A DNA stretch of 64,000 nt from JAXMAF01 sp046350555 (lineage in GTDB: Bacteria > Planctomycetota > Phycisphaerae > Phycisphaerales > SM1A02). Positions 27,590 to 37,280 of the stretch are shown here, piece after piece. The first letter of the stretch is position 1, and each line of letters starts with the position of its first letter. The notes beneath the pieces were generated by a model. That model did no database searches. It saw only the letters and a program-made list of their open reading frames with translations, and had not been told where the DNA came from. The stretch spans positions 1-64,000 of the forward strand of contig JAXMAF010000007.1 in NCBI GenBank assembly GCA_046350555.1, written 5' to 3'. A program made the translations under genes and the position numbers.

Positions 27590-28612
27590 ATGCTCGTCTG
27601 GATCAACGGCCGCATCGTTCCCGCGGAGAGCGCGACGGTCTCCATTCTCGATCGCGGCTTCCTCTTCGGCGATGGCGTCTACGAGCTGGTGCGCTACTTC
27701 AACGGCGTCGGCGTCCAGGTCACCGATCACATCGCCCGGCTCGAGCGCAGCCTGCGCGAGAGCGCCATCGTCGGCTTCCAGGGAGCGCAGCTCGCGACGA
27801 TCGGCGACGAGCTGATGCGGGCCAGCGGCTTCCGGGACGGCAGCGTCTACCTCCAGGTCACCCGCGGCACGGCCGCGACGCGCCAGCACATCCCTCCCGC
27901 GAAGATGACCCCCACCGTCGTCGCCTTCGCCACGGCGCTGCCTTCGCTGCGCGACTTCGATCGACCCGAGCCCGTGCGCGCCGCGCTCGTCGCGGATCCG
28001 CGCTGGCGGCGCTGCGACATCAAGACGATCTCGCTGATGGGCAACATCCTCGCGCTGCTCGCCGCGCAGTCGTCGAGCGGCCCGCCCGCGGACGAAGCGA
28101 TCCTGCACCGCGACGGCGTGGTCGGCGAGGGCACGTCGACCAACGTCTTCGCCGTCGTGCGCGGCGCCGACGGCGGCGAGGCGCTCGTGACGCCGCCGCT
28201 CGATAGCGATCCGCCGATCCTCCATGGCGTGACGCGCCTGCTCGCGTTCGCCGCATCCGACGATCTTGGACTGCGCGTCGAGCAGCGGCGCCTGGCGGTC
28301 GACGAGCTGCTCGGGGCCCGGGAGGTCATGGTCACCAGCAGCCGGAGAATCGTGGCGCCGGTGACCCACATCGATCACCGTCCGGTCGGCGACGGCGGAC
28401 CGGGCCGGACCTGCCTGGCGCTCTTCGCCGCGGCGCGGAGGCGCCTGGCCCGCGAGTGCGGCGTCGCCCTCTCCGACGGATCGACCGGCGAGGAATCGAG
28501 CGATCGAGCGGTCCGCCACGCCAACCCTCGCGCGGGGGGCGACACTCCGACCGCCGGCTCGCGCGTCGCCGCGGCGCCGGCCGCCGGCGCCGCGGGAGCG
28601 TCTCGGCCATGA
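27590..28612 (+). CDS. dat: D-amino-acid transaminase (class IV aminotransferase)
   Basis: 340 residues from the ATG at 27590 (MLVWINGRIVPAESATVSIL). Fold-type IV PLP enzyme: DRGFLFGDGVYELVRYFNG, HIARLERSLRESAI, VYLQVTRGTAATRQH, and the PLP lysine Lys145 in RRCDIKTISLMGNILAL, the D-alanine-transaminase form rather than BCAT. Later come GEGTSTNVFAVV and GVTRLL. It makes D-glutamate from D-alanine and 2-oxoglutarate, or other D-amino acids, for the cell wall. The last ~55 residues are a Ser/Arg/Ala-rich extension beyond the fold. Its stop overlaps the start of the next gene (ATGA). An alanine racemase at 1.6-2.9 kb could supply D-alanine. Confidence 0.88.
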   Translation: MLVWINGRIVPAESATVSILDRGFLFGDGVYELVRYFNGVGVQVTDHIARLERSLRESAIVGFQGAQLATIGDELMRASGFRDGSVYLQVTRGTAATRQHIPPAKMTPTVVAFATALPSLRDFDRPEPVRAALVADPRWRRCDIKTISLMGNILALLAAQSSSGPPADEAILHRDGVVGEGTSTNVFAVVRGADGGEALVTPPLDSDPPILHGVTRLLAFAASDDLGLRVEQRRLAVDELLGAREVMVTSSRRIVAPVTHIDHRPVGDGGPGRTCLALFAAARRRLARECGVALSDGSTGEESSDRAVRHANPRAGGDTPTAGSRVAAAPAAGAAGASRP

Positions 28613-29382
28613 GCGGTCTCGGCTTCGTCGCCGTGAGCGTCGGCAATTCGCGCACCGCCATCGGCCGCTTCCGTGCGAACGAGCTCGAGGGCAGCGAGCG
28701 CATCGGCAACGACGACCTTCCCGCCGTGGTGGAGGCGATCGCCCGCGCCTGGCGCGCGATCGAGCGCGACGCCGGTGCCGCGATCGTGCTCGCTTCGGTG
28801 AACGATCCCGTCGCCGAGAGGCTCGCGGCGCTGGTGACCGGCGAGGTTGCGCCGGAGGTGCTGCGCGTCGGCGAGGAGATCGCGATTCCCATCGGCACGC
28901 AGCTCGATCCGGAGACGATCACCGGCGCCGATCGTCTGCTCAACGCCGCCGCGGCGTGGGAACGGCTGAAGGGCGCCTGCGTGATCGTCGACGCCGGCAC
29001 CGCCGTGACGGTGGATTTCGTCGATGGCGTCGGCGTCTTCCAGGGCGGGGCGATCGCCCCGGGCGCGAGGATGCAGCTCGACGCGCTGCACGCGCACACC
29101 GCGGCCCTGCCACAGGTCGGCTTCGTCGAGCCCGACGACGAGGCGTTCGGCAAGAACACGCGCCAGGCGATGCTCCAAGGCGTCTTCCATGGAATCCGCG
29201 GGCTCGTCTGGCGGCTCACGGAGCGGTACGCGGAGCGCTACGGCGCCTTCCCGCCGGTGATCGCGACGGGTGGCGACGCCGCGTCGCTCTTCGCCCGCGA
29301 CGAGCTCGTGAACCACATCGTGCCCGATCTCACGTTGCTGGGGATCGCCGCCGCGGTGCGCGCCGCGGCCGCAGACGCCTAG
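28609..29382 (+). CDS. coaX: Type III pantothenate kinase-like protein
   Basis: 257 residues, start overlapping the dat stop. CoaX phosphorylates pantothenate in CoA synthesis. ASKHA-fold motifs: FVAVSVGNSRTAIGRF at the start, ETITGADRLLNAAAAWE, VIVDAGTAVTVDFVDG, VFQGGAIAPGARMQLDALH, AFGKNTRQAMLQGVFHG and PPVIATGGDAASL. One catalytic feature is odd: the first motif normally has Asp (DxGNT), while here position 10 is Ser (SVGNS). GADR and DAGTAVTVD are intact. It may be an active variant or have another role. Confidence 0.82.
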   Translation: MSGLGFVAVSVGNSRTAIGRFRANELEGSERIGNDDLPAVVEAIARAWRAIERDAGAAIVLASVNDPVAERLAALVTGEVAPEVLRVGEEIAIPIGTQLDPETITGADRLLNAAAAWERLKGACVIVDAGTAVTVDFVDGVGVFQGGAIAPGARMQLDALHAHTAALPQVGFVEPDDEAFGKNTRQAMLQGVFHGIRGLVWRLTERYAERYGAFPPVIATGGDAASLFARDELVNHIVPDLTLLGIAAAVRAAAADA

Positions 29383-29457
29383 ACGCTGCGCACGGCGCCC
29401 GCGTGGCGCCCCAGGCGCGCCGCGCTCGACCTTCGATCCACGGCCGCGAACGCCACC

Positions 29458-30492
29458 ATGCCCGCCGGCACATGCGCAACGCTCGCCACGCCGCACGCGC
29501 CCGGCGCGATCGCGGTGATCCAGCTCCACGCCGCCCCACCGTCGGATGTCTTCGAGCCGATCGCCCTGCTCACCGGTCGCGACGACTGGGCGCCGGGACG
29601 CTGCCGCCTCGCGGCGATCCTCGATCGCGACGCCATCGGCGCCATCGACGACGCCGTCGTCGTGCTCCTCGACCGGTCGAGGGCCACGATCATGCCCCAT
29701 GGCGGCCCGCGCATCGTGCAGCGGATCCTCGAGCGCCTCGCACAGCTCGGCGTGACCATCGTCGCGTCCGATGCGATCGATCCCTGCGCCGCCTTTCCCG
29801 AGGCGGTCGACCGCTTCGAGGCGCTGATGCTCGCCACCCTCGCGCGCGCGGAGAGCCCGCTCGCGATCGACCTCCTGCTCGACCAGCCCCGCCGCTGGCG
29901 CGCGGCGCTGGCGTCCGCGCGGTCGCGCGGCGCGCCATGGATCGTGTCCGACGACGACCGCGCTCGTTCCCTGCGGCTGTCCCGGCTGATCGTTCCGCCG
30001 AGCGTCGTGCTCGTCGGCGCACCGAACATCGGCAAGAGCACGCTCGTCAACACGCTCGCGGGCCGACCGGTCGCCCTCGCCTCGGATCGACCCGGAACGA
30101 CGCGCGACCATGTCGGCGTCGCCCTCGAGCTCGAGGGTCTCGCGGTGCACTGGCACGACACGCCGGGACTTCGCGAGACGGACGACGCCATCGAGCGCGA
30201 GGCGCACCGCCTCGCGCTGCGCACGATGGAGTCGGCGGACCTGCTCGTCGTCGCGGCCGACGCCACGACGGGCTGGCCGGCGACACCGCGCGCGCCGGAC
30301 CTGCGCGTCGGCCTGCGGAGCGATCTCGGAGGGCGCGAAGACGTCGACGTTCGCGTGAGCGCCCGGACGGGGGAAGGCATCCGCGCCCTGGTGCGCGCGG
30401 TGCGCGACGCCCTCGTGCCGCCGGCCGACCTCGCCGATCGGGGGCCATGGCTCTTCGACGACCGACTCCTCGCGGCGAGCGCGACGCGGTGA
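29458..30492 (+). CDS. MnmE/TrmE-like GTPase, reduced form
   Basis: 344 residues, against about 450 for MnmE. The N-terminus resembles the MnmE tetrahydrofolate-binding domain (CATLATPHAPGAIAVIQL, VLLDRSRATIMPHGGPRIVQ), followed by a shortened helical part. The G domain is recognisable: G1 VLVGAPNIGKSTLVNTLAGR, G2 DRPGTTRDHVGVALELEG, G3 WHDTPGLRETDDAIEREAHR. The G4 NKxD motif is degenerate (VGLRSDLGG), and the MnmE terminal Cys-x-Gly-Lys tail that modifies tRNA is absent; it ends PWLFDDRLLAASATR. It may be a planctomycete-specific MnmE paralogue with no tRNA-modifying activity. It ends close to dispersed repeat copy A. Confidence 0.75.
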   Translation: MPAGTCATLATPHAPGAIAVIQLHAAPPSDVFEPIALLTGRDDWAPGRCRLAAILDRDAIGAIDDAVVVLLDRSRATIMPHGGPRIVQRILERLAQLGVTIVASDAIDPCAAFPEAVDRFEALMLATLARAESPLAIDLLLDQPRRWRAALASARSRGAPWIVSDDDRARSLRLSRLIVPPSVVLVGAPNIGKSTLVNTLAGRPVALASDRPGTTRDHVGVALELEGLAVHWHDTPGLRETDDAIEREAHRLALRTMESADLLVVAADATTGWPATPRAPDLRVGLRSDLGGREDVDVRVSARTGEGIRALVRAVRDALVPPADLADRGPWLFDDRLLAASATR

Positions 30493-30523
30493 CGACCGGG
30501 AGACCTTCGGACGCGCTGTGGTG

Positions 30524-30628
30524 TCATGCGCATCCCCGCTGACTCTCGCGCCCCACCCAACCCAATTCCGCCGTGAGATACCGCTGTGGGCAAGGGGTTC
30601 AACGCATGGAGGTCTACTGGAATCCGTA
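30524..30628 (-). repeat. Dispersed palindromic element, copy A (full)
   Basis: About 105 bases. On the minus strand it runs from GGATTCCAGTAGACC, next to the fabI stop, through the core CCCTTGCCCACAGCGG to GCGCGAGAGTCAGCGG and a GCGCATGA-type end. The two ends are imperfect inverted repeats of each other. Other copies lie at 32.4, 47.2, 47.3, 48.1, 49.6 and 59.6 kb. Confidence 0.8.
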
Positions 30629-31444
30629 TTACAACCCCATCGCCGAATACCCCGCGTCCACGTAGATCGTCTGCCCCGTGACGCCGCTGCCGAGGTCGCT
30701 CAGCAACCACACGGCGGTATCGCCGACCTCGGCGCCCGTGATGTTGCGGCGCAGCGGCGCCTTTTTCTCGACCCAACCGAGGATCTCGCTGAAGCCGCCG
30801 ACGGCCATCGCGCTCATGGTGCGCAACGGCCCCCCGCTGATCACGTTGACCCGGATCCTCCGCGGCCCCAGCTCCATCGCGAGATAGCGGCCGGCCGCCT
30901 CAAGGGCCGCCTTCGCGACGCCCATGACGTTGTAGCCGGGAACCGCCTTCTCGGCGCCGTAGTAGCTCATCGCGACCATCGATCCGCCGTCGGTCATGAG
31001 CTCGGCGGCGCGATTCGCCATCGCCATGTACGTGTACGCCGAGATGTCCATCGCCTGCGCGAAGACCTGGCGGGGCGTGCCCGCGAACCTGCCTTCCTGG
31101 AGCCAGTCCTTGTCGGCGAAGGCGATCGAGTGCACGAGGAAGTCGATCGTGCCGAACTCCTTCCCGATGCGCGCGAAGACCGCATCGAGATCGGCGTCGC
31201 TGCCGGCGTCGAGCGGCGCGAGCCAGGGATCCTTCACGCCGAGCTCGTCGACGGCGCTGCGCACGCGGCGCTCCATCTTCTCGCCGGGCAGGTGCGTGAA
31301 GAGGCATGTCGCGCCATGGGCCAGGAGCCGCTGGGCGATGAAGCTCGCGTACGAGCGATCGTTGGCGATGCCCACGACGAGCCCGCGCTTGCCGTGCATG
31401 AGCGAAGCTGACGCGATGGACGTCGACGGCGACGTGGAAGTCAT
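30629..31444 (-). CDS. fabI: Enoyl-[acyl-carrier-protein] reductase (NADH)
   Basis: 271 residues from the ATG at 31444, chosen because GGAG lies about 9 bases upstream; a start at MHGKRG (31399) is also possible. Last step of the fatty acid elongation cycle. SDR fold with GKRGLVVGIANDRSYASFIA, DAGSDADLDAVFARI, DFLVHSIAFADKDWLQEGRF, the FabI catalytic set with Tyr171 and Lys178 in PGYNVMGVAKAALEAAGRYL, then RIRVNVISGGPLRTMSAMAV and VTGQTIYVDAGYSAMG. The TAA stop directly touches repeat copy A. It is divergent from the tRNA-Arg gene. Confidence 0.95.
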   Translation of the reverse strand: MTSTSPSTSIASASLMHGKRGLVVGIANDRSYASFIAQRLLAHGATCLFTHLPGEKMERRVRSAVDELGVKDPWLAPLDAGSDADLDAVFARIGKEFGTIDFLVHSIAFADKDWLQEGRFAGTPRQVFAQAMDISAYTYMAMANRAAELMTDGGSMVAMSYYGAEKAVPGYNVMGVAKAALEAAGRYLAMELGPRRIRVNVISGGPLRTMSAMAVGGFSEILGWVEKKAPLRRNITGAEVGDTAVWLLSDLGSGVTGQTIYVDAGYSAMGL

Positions 31445-31523
31445 CGAACAGGGTCTCCGGAGGCGACGGCGGGCGGCATGCGAGGGACGGGCGTACGGTA
31501 GCACCGGGTAGACTTGCCCGTCG

Positions 31524-31596
31524 GCACGCGTAGCTCAACGGATAGAGCATCGGTCTTCGGAACCGAGGGTTGCAGGTTCGAATCCTGCCGCGTGCG
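31524..31596 (+). tRNA. tRNA-Arg (anticodon TCG)
   Basis: A 73-base cloverleaf: acceptor GCACGCG pairs with CGCGTGC; D stem GCTC/GAGC; anticodon stem TCGGT/ACCGA with loop CTTCGGA, so the anticodon is TCG (reads CGA); T arm GCAGG-TTCGAAT-CCTGC; discriminator G. CCA is not encoded. It is a standalone gene between fabI and a membrane-protein gene. Confidence 0.97.
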
Positions 31597-31615
31597 TTGG
31601 TCGTTCCGGCGCGGG

Positions 31616-32518
31616 TCACGGCGGCGTCGAGCCGGGGGGGCGAGGGCTCGGCGAAACGTCCACGGCGATCTCCGCCCCGCACTCCGGACAGCGCCCCGTC
31701 GCGATCGATTGCAGGTCGTACCCGCACGCGCCACACCACGGACCCTTGCCCTGGGGAACGCGACGGCGCTGGGCAATCGCGGTCGCAAGCATCGTCGCGC
31801 CGAGCGCCGCCTGCCAGCCATCTCCCGGTTCGAGATTCCCCGGCACGACCCATCCGGTCGCCATGTTCCAGATGCTCCAGACGGAGAGGCACACGACGAG
31901 CGCGCCGACGACGAGCGCCACGATGCCGACGAGGATCGAACGGAGCGCCCACCAGAGCAGCGCCGCCGAGGCGACCACGACGAGCACGTCGGCGAACCAG
32001 TTGTAGACCAGGCCGGCGCCGGTGAGATCCGCCCAGGCGATCATCGGCCGGACGATCGAGGTCCGCAGCAGCCAGCACATCTGCGCAAGGATGGGCGCAG
32101 CGACCCACAAGGAAGCCATCCGCCACCACGGAAACGGCCGCGGCTGGATCCACATCGCGACCGTCGCGACCAACGCGGTGATGAACGTGACCTGCGAGGA
32201 GAAGAGTGTGAACCGCGGGTAGATGACGGCGAAGACGACGAACCGGGTCACCGACTCGCCACCGAAGAGCCACGCCCACCCGCGCAGCACCTGCATGTAT
32301 GGATCCCATCCGAACGCGAGCGCCGCCAGCATCGCGATCAGCACGGCCACCGCGATCCAACCCGCGCGACCGAAGCCGAGGACCGGCCGGACGATCGGAG
32401 CGCAACGGAGCGGTTGTCGGGGCGACGAAGCGATGTGATGCGCGTCCCTGTTGATTCTCAGTTGACTTTCAGCCGCGCCAGCAATCCGATCGCTGTCCGC
32501 GATGCTGCTGCCAACCAA
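31616..32518 (-). CDS. Multi-pass membrane protein with C-terminal zinc ribbon
   Basis: Up to 300 residues with about six hydrophobic segments, for example GWIAVAVLIAMLAALAFG, VTFITALVATVAMW and ILVGIVALVVGALVVCLSVW. The C-terminus is a zinc ribbon, WCGACGYDLQSIATGRCPEC, a form common in Phycisphaerae/planctomycete membrane proteins. The first ~45 residues are doubtful: they run through repeat fragment G (32436-32469), and no better ATG lies in frame before the first membrane segment, so a non-ATG start may be used. Function unknown. Confidence 0.75.
   Translation of the reverse strand: MVGSSIADSDRIAGAAESQLRINRDAHHIASSPRQPLRCAPIVRPVLGFGRAGWIAVAVLIAMLAALAFGWDPYMQVLRGWAWLFGGESVTRFVVFAVIYPRFTLFSSQVTFITALVATVAMWIQPRPFPWWRMASLWVAAPILAQMCWLLRTSIVRPMIAWADLTGAGLVYNWFADVLVVVASAALLWWALRSILVGIVALVVGALVVCLSVWSIWNMATGWVVPGNLEPGDGWQAALGATMLATAIAQRRRVPQGKGPWCGACGYDLQSIATGRCPECGAEIAVDVSPSPRPPGSTPP
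32436..32469 (-). repeat. Dispersed palindromic element, partial copy G
   Basis: TGATGCGCGTCCCTGTTGAT plus TCTCAGTTGAC matches the right-end motif of the dispersed family (minus-strand sense AATCAACAGGGACGCGCATC). The core and left end are missing. It overlaps the N-terminal coding end of the membrane protein. Confidence 0.6.
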
Positions 32519-32656
32519 GCCACGAACTCGCGGAGGTCCGCTCGAATCCGCGTGAGATCGTCGGTTGTCCGAAGCCGCCGGTCAAGGACTCGCGGGCCCA
32601 CGGCGACCTCGACGGCGCTCGTACCGTTGAGACCTCGTTCACCACGGGAGACAGGC

Positions 32657-33637
32657 ATGGCTTGCGCGCGAACTGCGCTGATCTTCAAGCGTGCGGGGTG
32701 GCCCGCGGTCGTCGCCCTCGGCGGCTGCTTTTCGATGAGCCCGGCCCCGCCCGATCCAGCGCTGCCGCCCGTCGACGCGCCCGGCGAGATGGTCATCGCG
32801 CAGTTCGACGGCGCCGCGTCGCCCGAGCTCGAGACCCACTGGGGCGCCGATGCGACCTTCGTCCTGGTGCATCCAACGCTCGACCAGCGGGACGTCGGCT
32901 GGTTCATCTTCGACACCGGGGCGTCGGCATGGACGATCTCCGACACCGGCGCGGCGCGGGCCCGGCTCGACGCCATCGGCCGCGCGCGGATCGGAGGGAA
33001 GGACCCGACGACCGTCTACGCGTGCGGTCGTCTGGACCTTGGACCGCTGGGGCTCGAGAACGTCCGCATGGCCGGGCTCAACATGGGCCACGCGTCGTCG
33101 GCCTTCGGTCGCGACGTGGTGGGCATCTGCGGAAGCGACGTTCCGCGCGCGACGATCGTCGAGCTCGATGGTCGCGCCCGCCGGCTGGCGCTTCACGACC
33201 CGTCCTGGAGCGCTCCTGCGGAGACGGAGTGGCATCCACTGGTGATGTGCGGCAACCTGCCGCTGGTGCGCTGCCGCTACGGCGCGGGCGCGGAGGGACT
33301 CTTCCTCATCGACACCGGCAGCAACGGATCGATCCATCTCTTCGCGCGGGCGACCGAGTCCCTCCGAGCGCGCGGCGAGCTCGCGCCCTTCACGGATTCA
33401 AGGACGCAGATCGTCTACGGCGGTCCGCACACGGTCGATGTCGGATGGCTGGCGGACTTCCGCGTCGACGATCGGTCGATCGGTCCGGTCGAGGCCACCT
33501 TCGGGCGCGCCGACGAGCCGATCTCCGCGCTGCCGGCCGAAGCCGACGGCATCATCGGCATGCGCGTGCTGCGCGACCACGTGGTCCTGATCGACGAGCC
33601 GGCCGGGCGCGTGGCGTTCATCGGGCCGCGCCGATGA
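32657..33637 (+). CDS. Retropepsin-like aspartic protease domain lipoprotein
   Basis: 326 residues from the ATG at 32657, with GGGAG 6 bases upstream. The start gives a lipoprotein-type signal (WPAVVALGGC). Two DTG motifs are present in one chain, at Asp86 (WFIFDTGASAWTIS) and Asp219 (LFLIDTGSNGSIHL). This makes it a two-lobed pepsin/retropepsin-like aspartic protease rather than a single-domain retropepsin. GHASSAFGRDVVGICGSD and AEADGIIGMRVLRDHVVLID match the later lobe, including the hydrophobic-Gly GIIGM motif. It is followed by lysS after 34 bases. Probably a cell-envelope protease; substrate unknown. Confidence 0.8.
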   Translation: MACARTALIFKRAGWPAVVALGGCFSMSPAPPDPALPPVDAPGEMVIAQFDGAASPELETHWGADATFVLVHPTLDQRDVGWFIFDTGASAWTISDTGAARARLDAIGRARIGGKDPTTVYACGRLDLGPLGLENVRMAGLNMGHASSAFGRDVVGICGSDVPRATIVELDGRARRLALHDPSWSAPAETEWHPLVMCGNLPLVRCRYGAGAEGLFLIDTGSNGSIHLFARATESLRARGELAPFTDSRTQIVYGGPHTVDVGWLADFRVDDRSIGPVEATFGRADEPISALPAEADGIIGMRVLRDHVVLIDEPAGRVAFIGPRR

Positions 33638-33671
33638 ACGACGGCGGAGTTTCTCCCTACTCTTCCCACCC

Positions 33672-35387
<1,716 letters not shown>

Positions 35388-35464
35388 CGCTCGCGGCGCC
35401 GGTGGATGGTCGACCGCCCACCGCGCCCATGACTTGATCGACCCAACGTGGAGAGGAACCCAGG

Positions 35465-37162
35465 ATGCGGAGCCATGCACCGGCCGTGATCGCCGCTCGA
35501 ATCGATGGCGCGCCCGATGCACCCAGCGGCGTCGGTTCGCCCGGTTCACCCGTCTCGCCGCGGGCGCTCGGCTCGCCCCGGTCGCGACGCCCGCATCCGG
35601 TCGCTGCCCTCGCCTTCCTCGTCGCGTGGATCCTCTGTGGATCGGTCGCCGTCGCGCGCGACGCCGCGACGCAGGTCGGCGAGAAGAGCCCGAAGCGCGA
35701 CCTCTGGTACACGCTGAGCCTCGGTGGCACGCACTGCGGCTGGATCCATCAGCTCGTCGACGAGCGGGACGGGGGCGTTCGATCGGTCGCCGACACGGTG
35801 ATGAAGCTCGACCGCGGCGGACAGACGGTGATGATCGAGATGTCGACCGAGTTCCTCGAGACGCCCGACGGCAGGCCTCTGCGCATGCGCACCCGTTCCG
35901 TGACCGGACCGACGCCGCTCGAGACGCAGTACACCTTTCCGGCGCCGCAGCCGGGCGCAGCGACGGCCGCGACCGTCGATGTGCTGAGCCGGCAGGGCGG
36001 GAGCGAGCGACGCTCCACCGAGCCGAATCCGCCCGCGGGATGGCTTCCGCCGGTCGCCGCCGACCGCTTCTTCAACGAGCGCGCCACGGCCGGCGCCGCG
36101 GAGATCGTCTACGAGACGATCGACGGGCAGTCGGGGCTGAACGTCGCGAAGATGACCGCGCACCGCGAGGGCAGCGCCGAGTTCAAGCTCGAGCGTCGCA
36201 CGATCCCGGTGACGGTCTGGCGCGTCGCCAGCTCGCTGCTGCCCATCGAGACGATCAACCACATCAGCACCGACGGCGAGATCGTCTACTCGTCGAGCAT
36301 GCTCGGCAGCCAGAAGCTCGAGACGCGGCTGAGCACCCGCGAGGTGGCGATGCGCGTCCGCCGCGGCGCCTCGCCCGATGTGCTCTCGTCGACGATGGTG
36401 CAGCTTCCTCGCCCCATCCCCGACTCCCTGCGCAGCAGCAGCGCCACGTACCGGCTCTCGGCGACCGAGGGCGACCTTCCCGACCTCCCGTCCGCCGGCG
36501 CGCAGCGCTTCGAGCGCGTCGACGCCGGGCACGCGATCGTGCGCGAGTTGAAGAACGAGCCGCTCCCGGCGAGCGCCGCGGAGATCGCCGACAGCGCCTT
36601 CCGGGCGCCGTCGCCGATGATCGACTTCGACGATGACCGCGTGAAGGCGATCCTGGCCGACGCGCTCAAGGGCCACGAAGCCGCCTTCGCGGCCGAGACG
36701 GCGGAGCGGCTTCGCGCCTATGTCAACCGCTTCATCCGGACGAAGGGTCTCGCGACGGCCTTCGCGACGGCCGGCGAGACGGCGCGGTCGCGCGAAGGCG
36801 ACTGCTCCGAGCACGCGGTCCTGCTCTGCGCCCTGCTTCGCGGCGCGGGAGTCCCGGCGCGGGTCGCCGTGGGCCTCGTCTACGCGGACGACTTCGCGGG
36901 CAAGCGGAACGTCTTCGCCTGGCACATGTGGACGCAGGCGCTCATCCCGGAGCAGACCGAATCGCCCGCACAGGGCGCTCCTCCGGCGCCGCGGAGCTTC
37001 TGGGTCGACTTCGACGCCACGCTCCCCGGCGCCACGCGCTTCCACGCCGCGCACATCCTGACCGGCGCGACGGCCCTCGCCGAAGGCGCGATGGATCCGC
37101 AGCTTGCCGCGATCGTCCCGCTGCTCGGCAAGCTGAGGATCGAAGTCGTCGAGGTGAAGTGA
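35465..37162 (+). CDS. Transglutaminase-like domain secreted protein
   Basis: 565 residues. A long Pro/Ser/Gly-rich leader precedes a membrane-type signal (HPVAALAFLVAWILCGSVAVA), so it is exported or anchored. The C-terminal third has the transglutaminase/protease triad: Cys447 in REGDCSEHAVLLCALLRGAG, His487 in NVFAWHMWTQAL, and Asp in FWVDFDATLPGA (about 517). VPARVAVGLVYADDF is the usual bridging strand. The middle (residues 80-360) has no recognised domain; it reads GGTHCGWIHQLV and similar beta-rich segments. It may process peptides or crosslink envelope proteins. The GH2 gene is convergent with it. Confidence 0.8.
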   Translation: MRSHAPAVIAARIDGAPDAPSGVGSPGSPVSPRALGSPRSRRPHPVAALAFLVAWILCGSVAVARDAATQVGEKSPKRDLWYTLSLGGTHCGWIHQLVDERDGGVRSVADTVMKLDRGGQTVMIEMSTEFLETPDGRPLRMRTRSVTGPTPLETQYTFPAPQPGAATAATVDVLSRQGGSERRSTEPNPPAGWLPPVAADRFFNERATAGAAEIVYETIDGQSGLNVAKMTAHREGSAEFKLERRTIPVTVWRVASSLLPIETINHISTDGEIVYSSSMLGSQKLETRLSTREVAMRVRRGASPDVLSSTMVQLPRPIPDSLRSSSATYRLSATEGDLPDLPSAGAQRFERVDAGHAIVRELKNEPLPASAAEIADSAFRAPSPMIDFDDDRVKAILADALKGHEAAFAAETAERLRAYVNRFIRTKGLATAFATAGETARSREGDCSEHAVLLCALLRGAGVPARVAVGLVYADDFAGKRNVFAWHMWTQALIPEQTESPAQGAPPAPRSFWVDFDATLPGATRFHAAHILTGATALAEGAMDPQLAAIVPLLGKLRIEVVEVK

Positions 37163-37280
37163 TGCGGATCGTCCGTGGCCGCCGCGCGGCTCGCGTCCGA
37201 CGGGGGCGCGCAAGACGAGCCACGCGGACCCATCGGTTCGCGGCGTTGGAGTCGGCGACCGGCGCAACGCGCGGCCGTGT

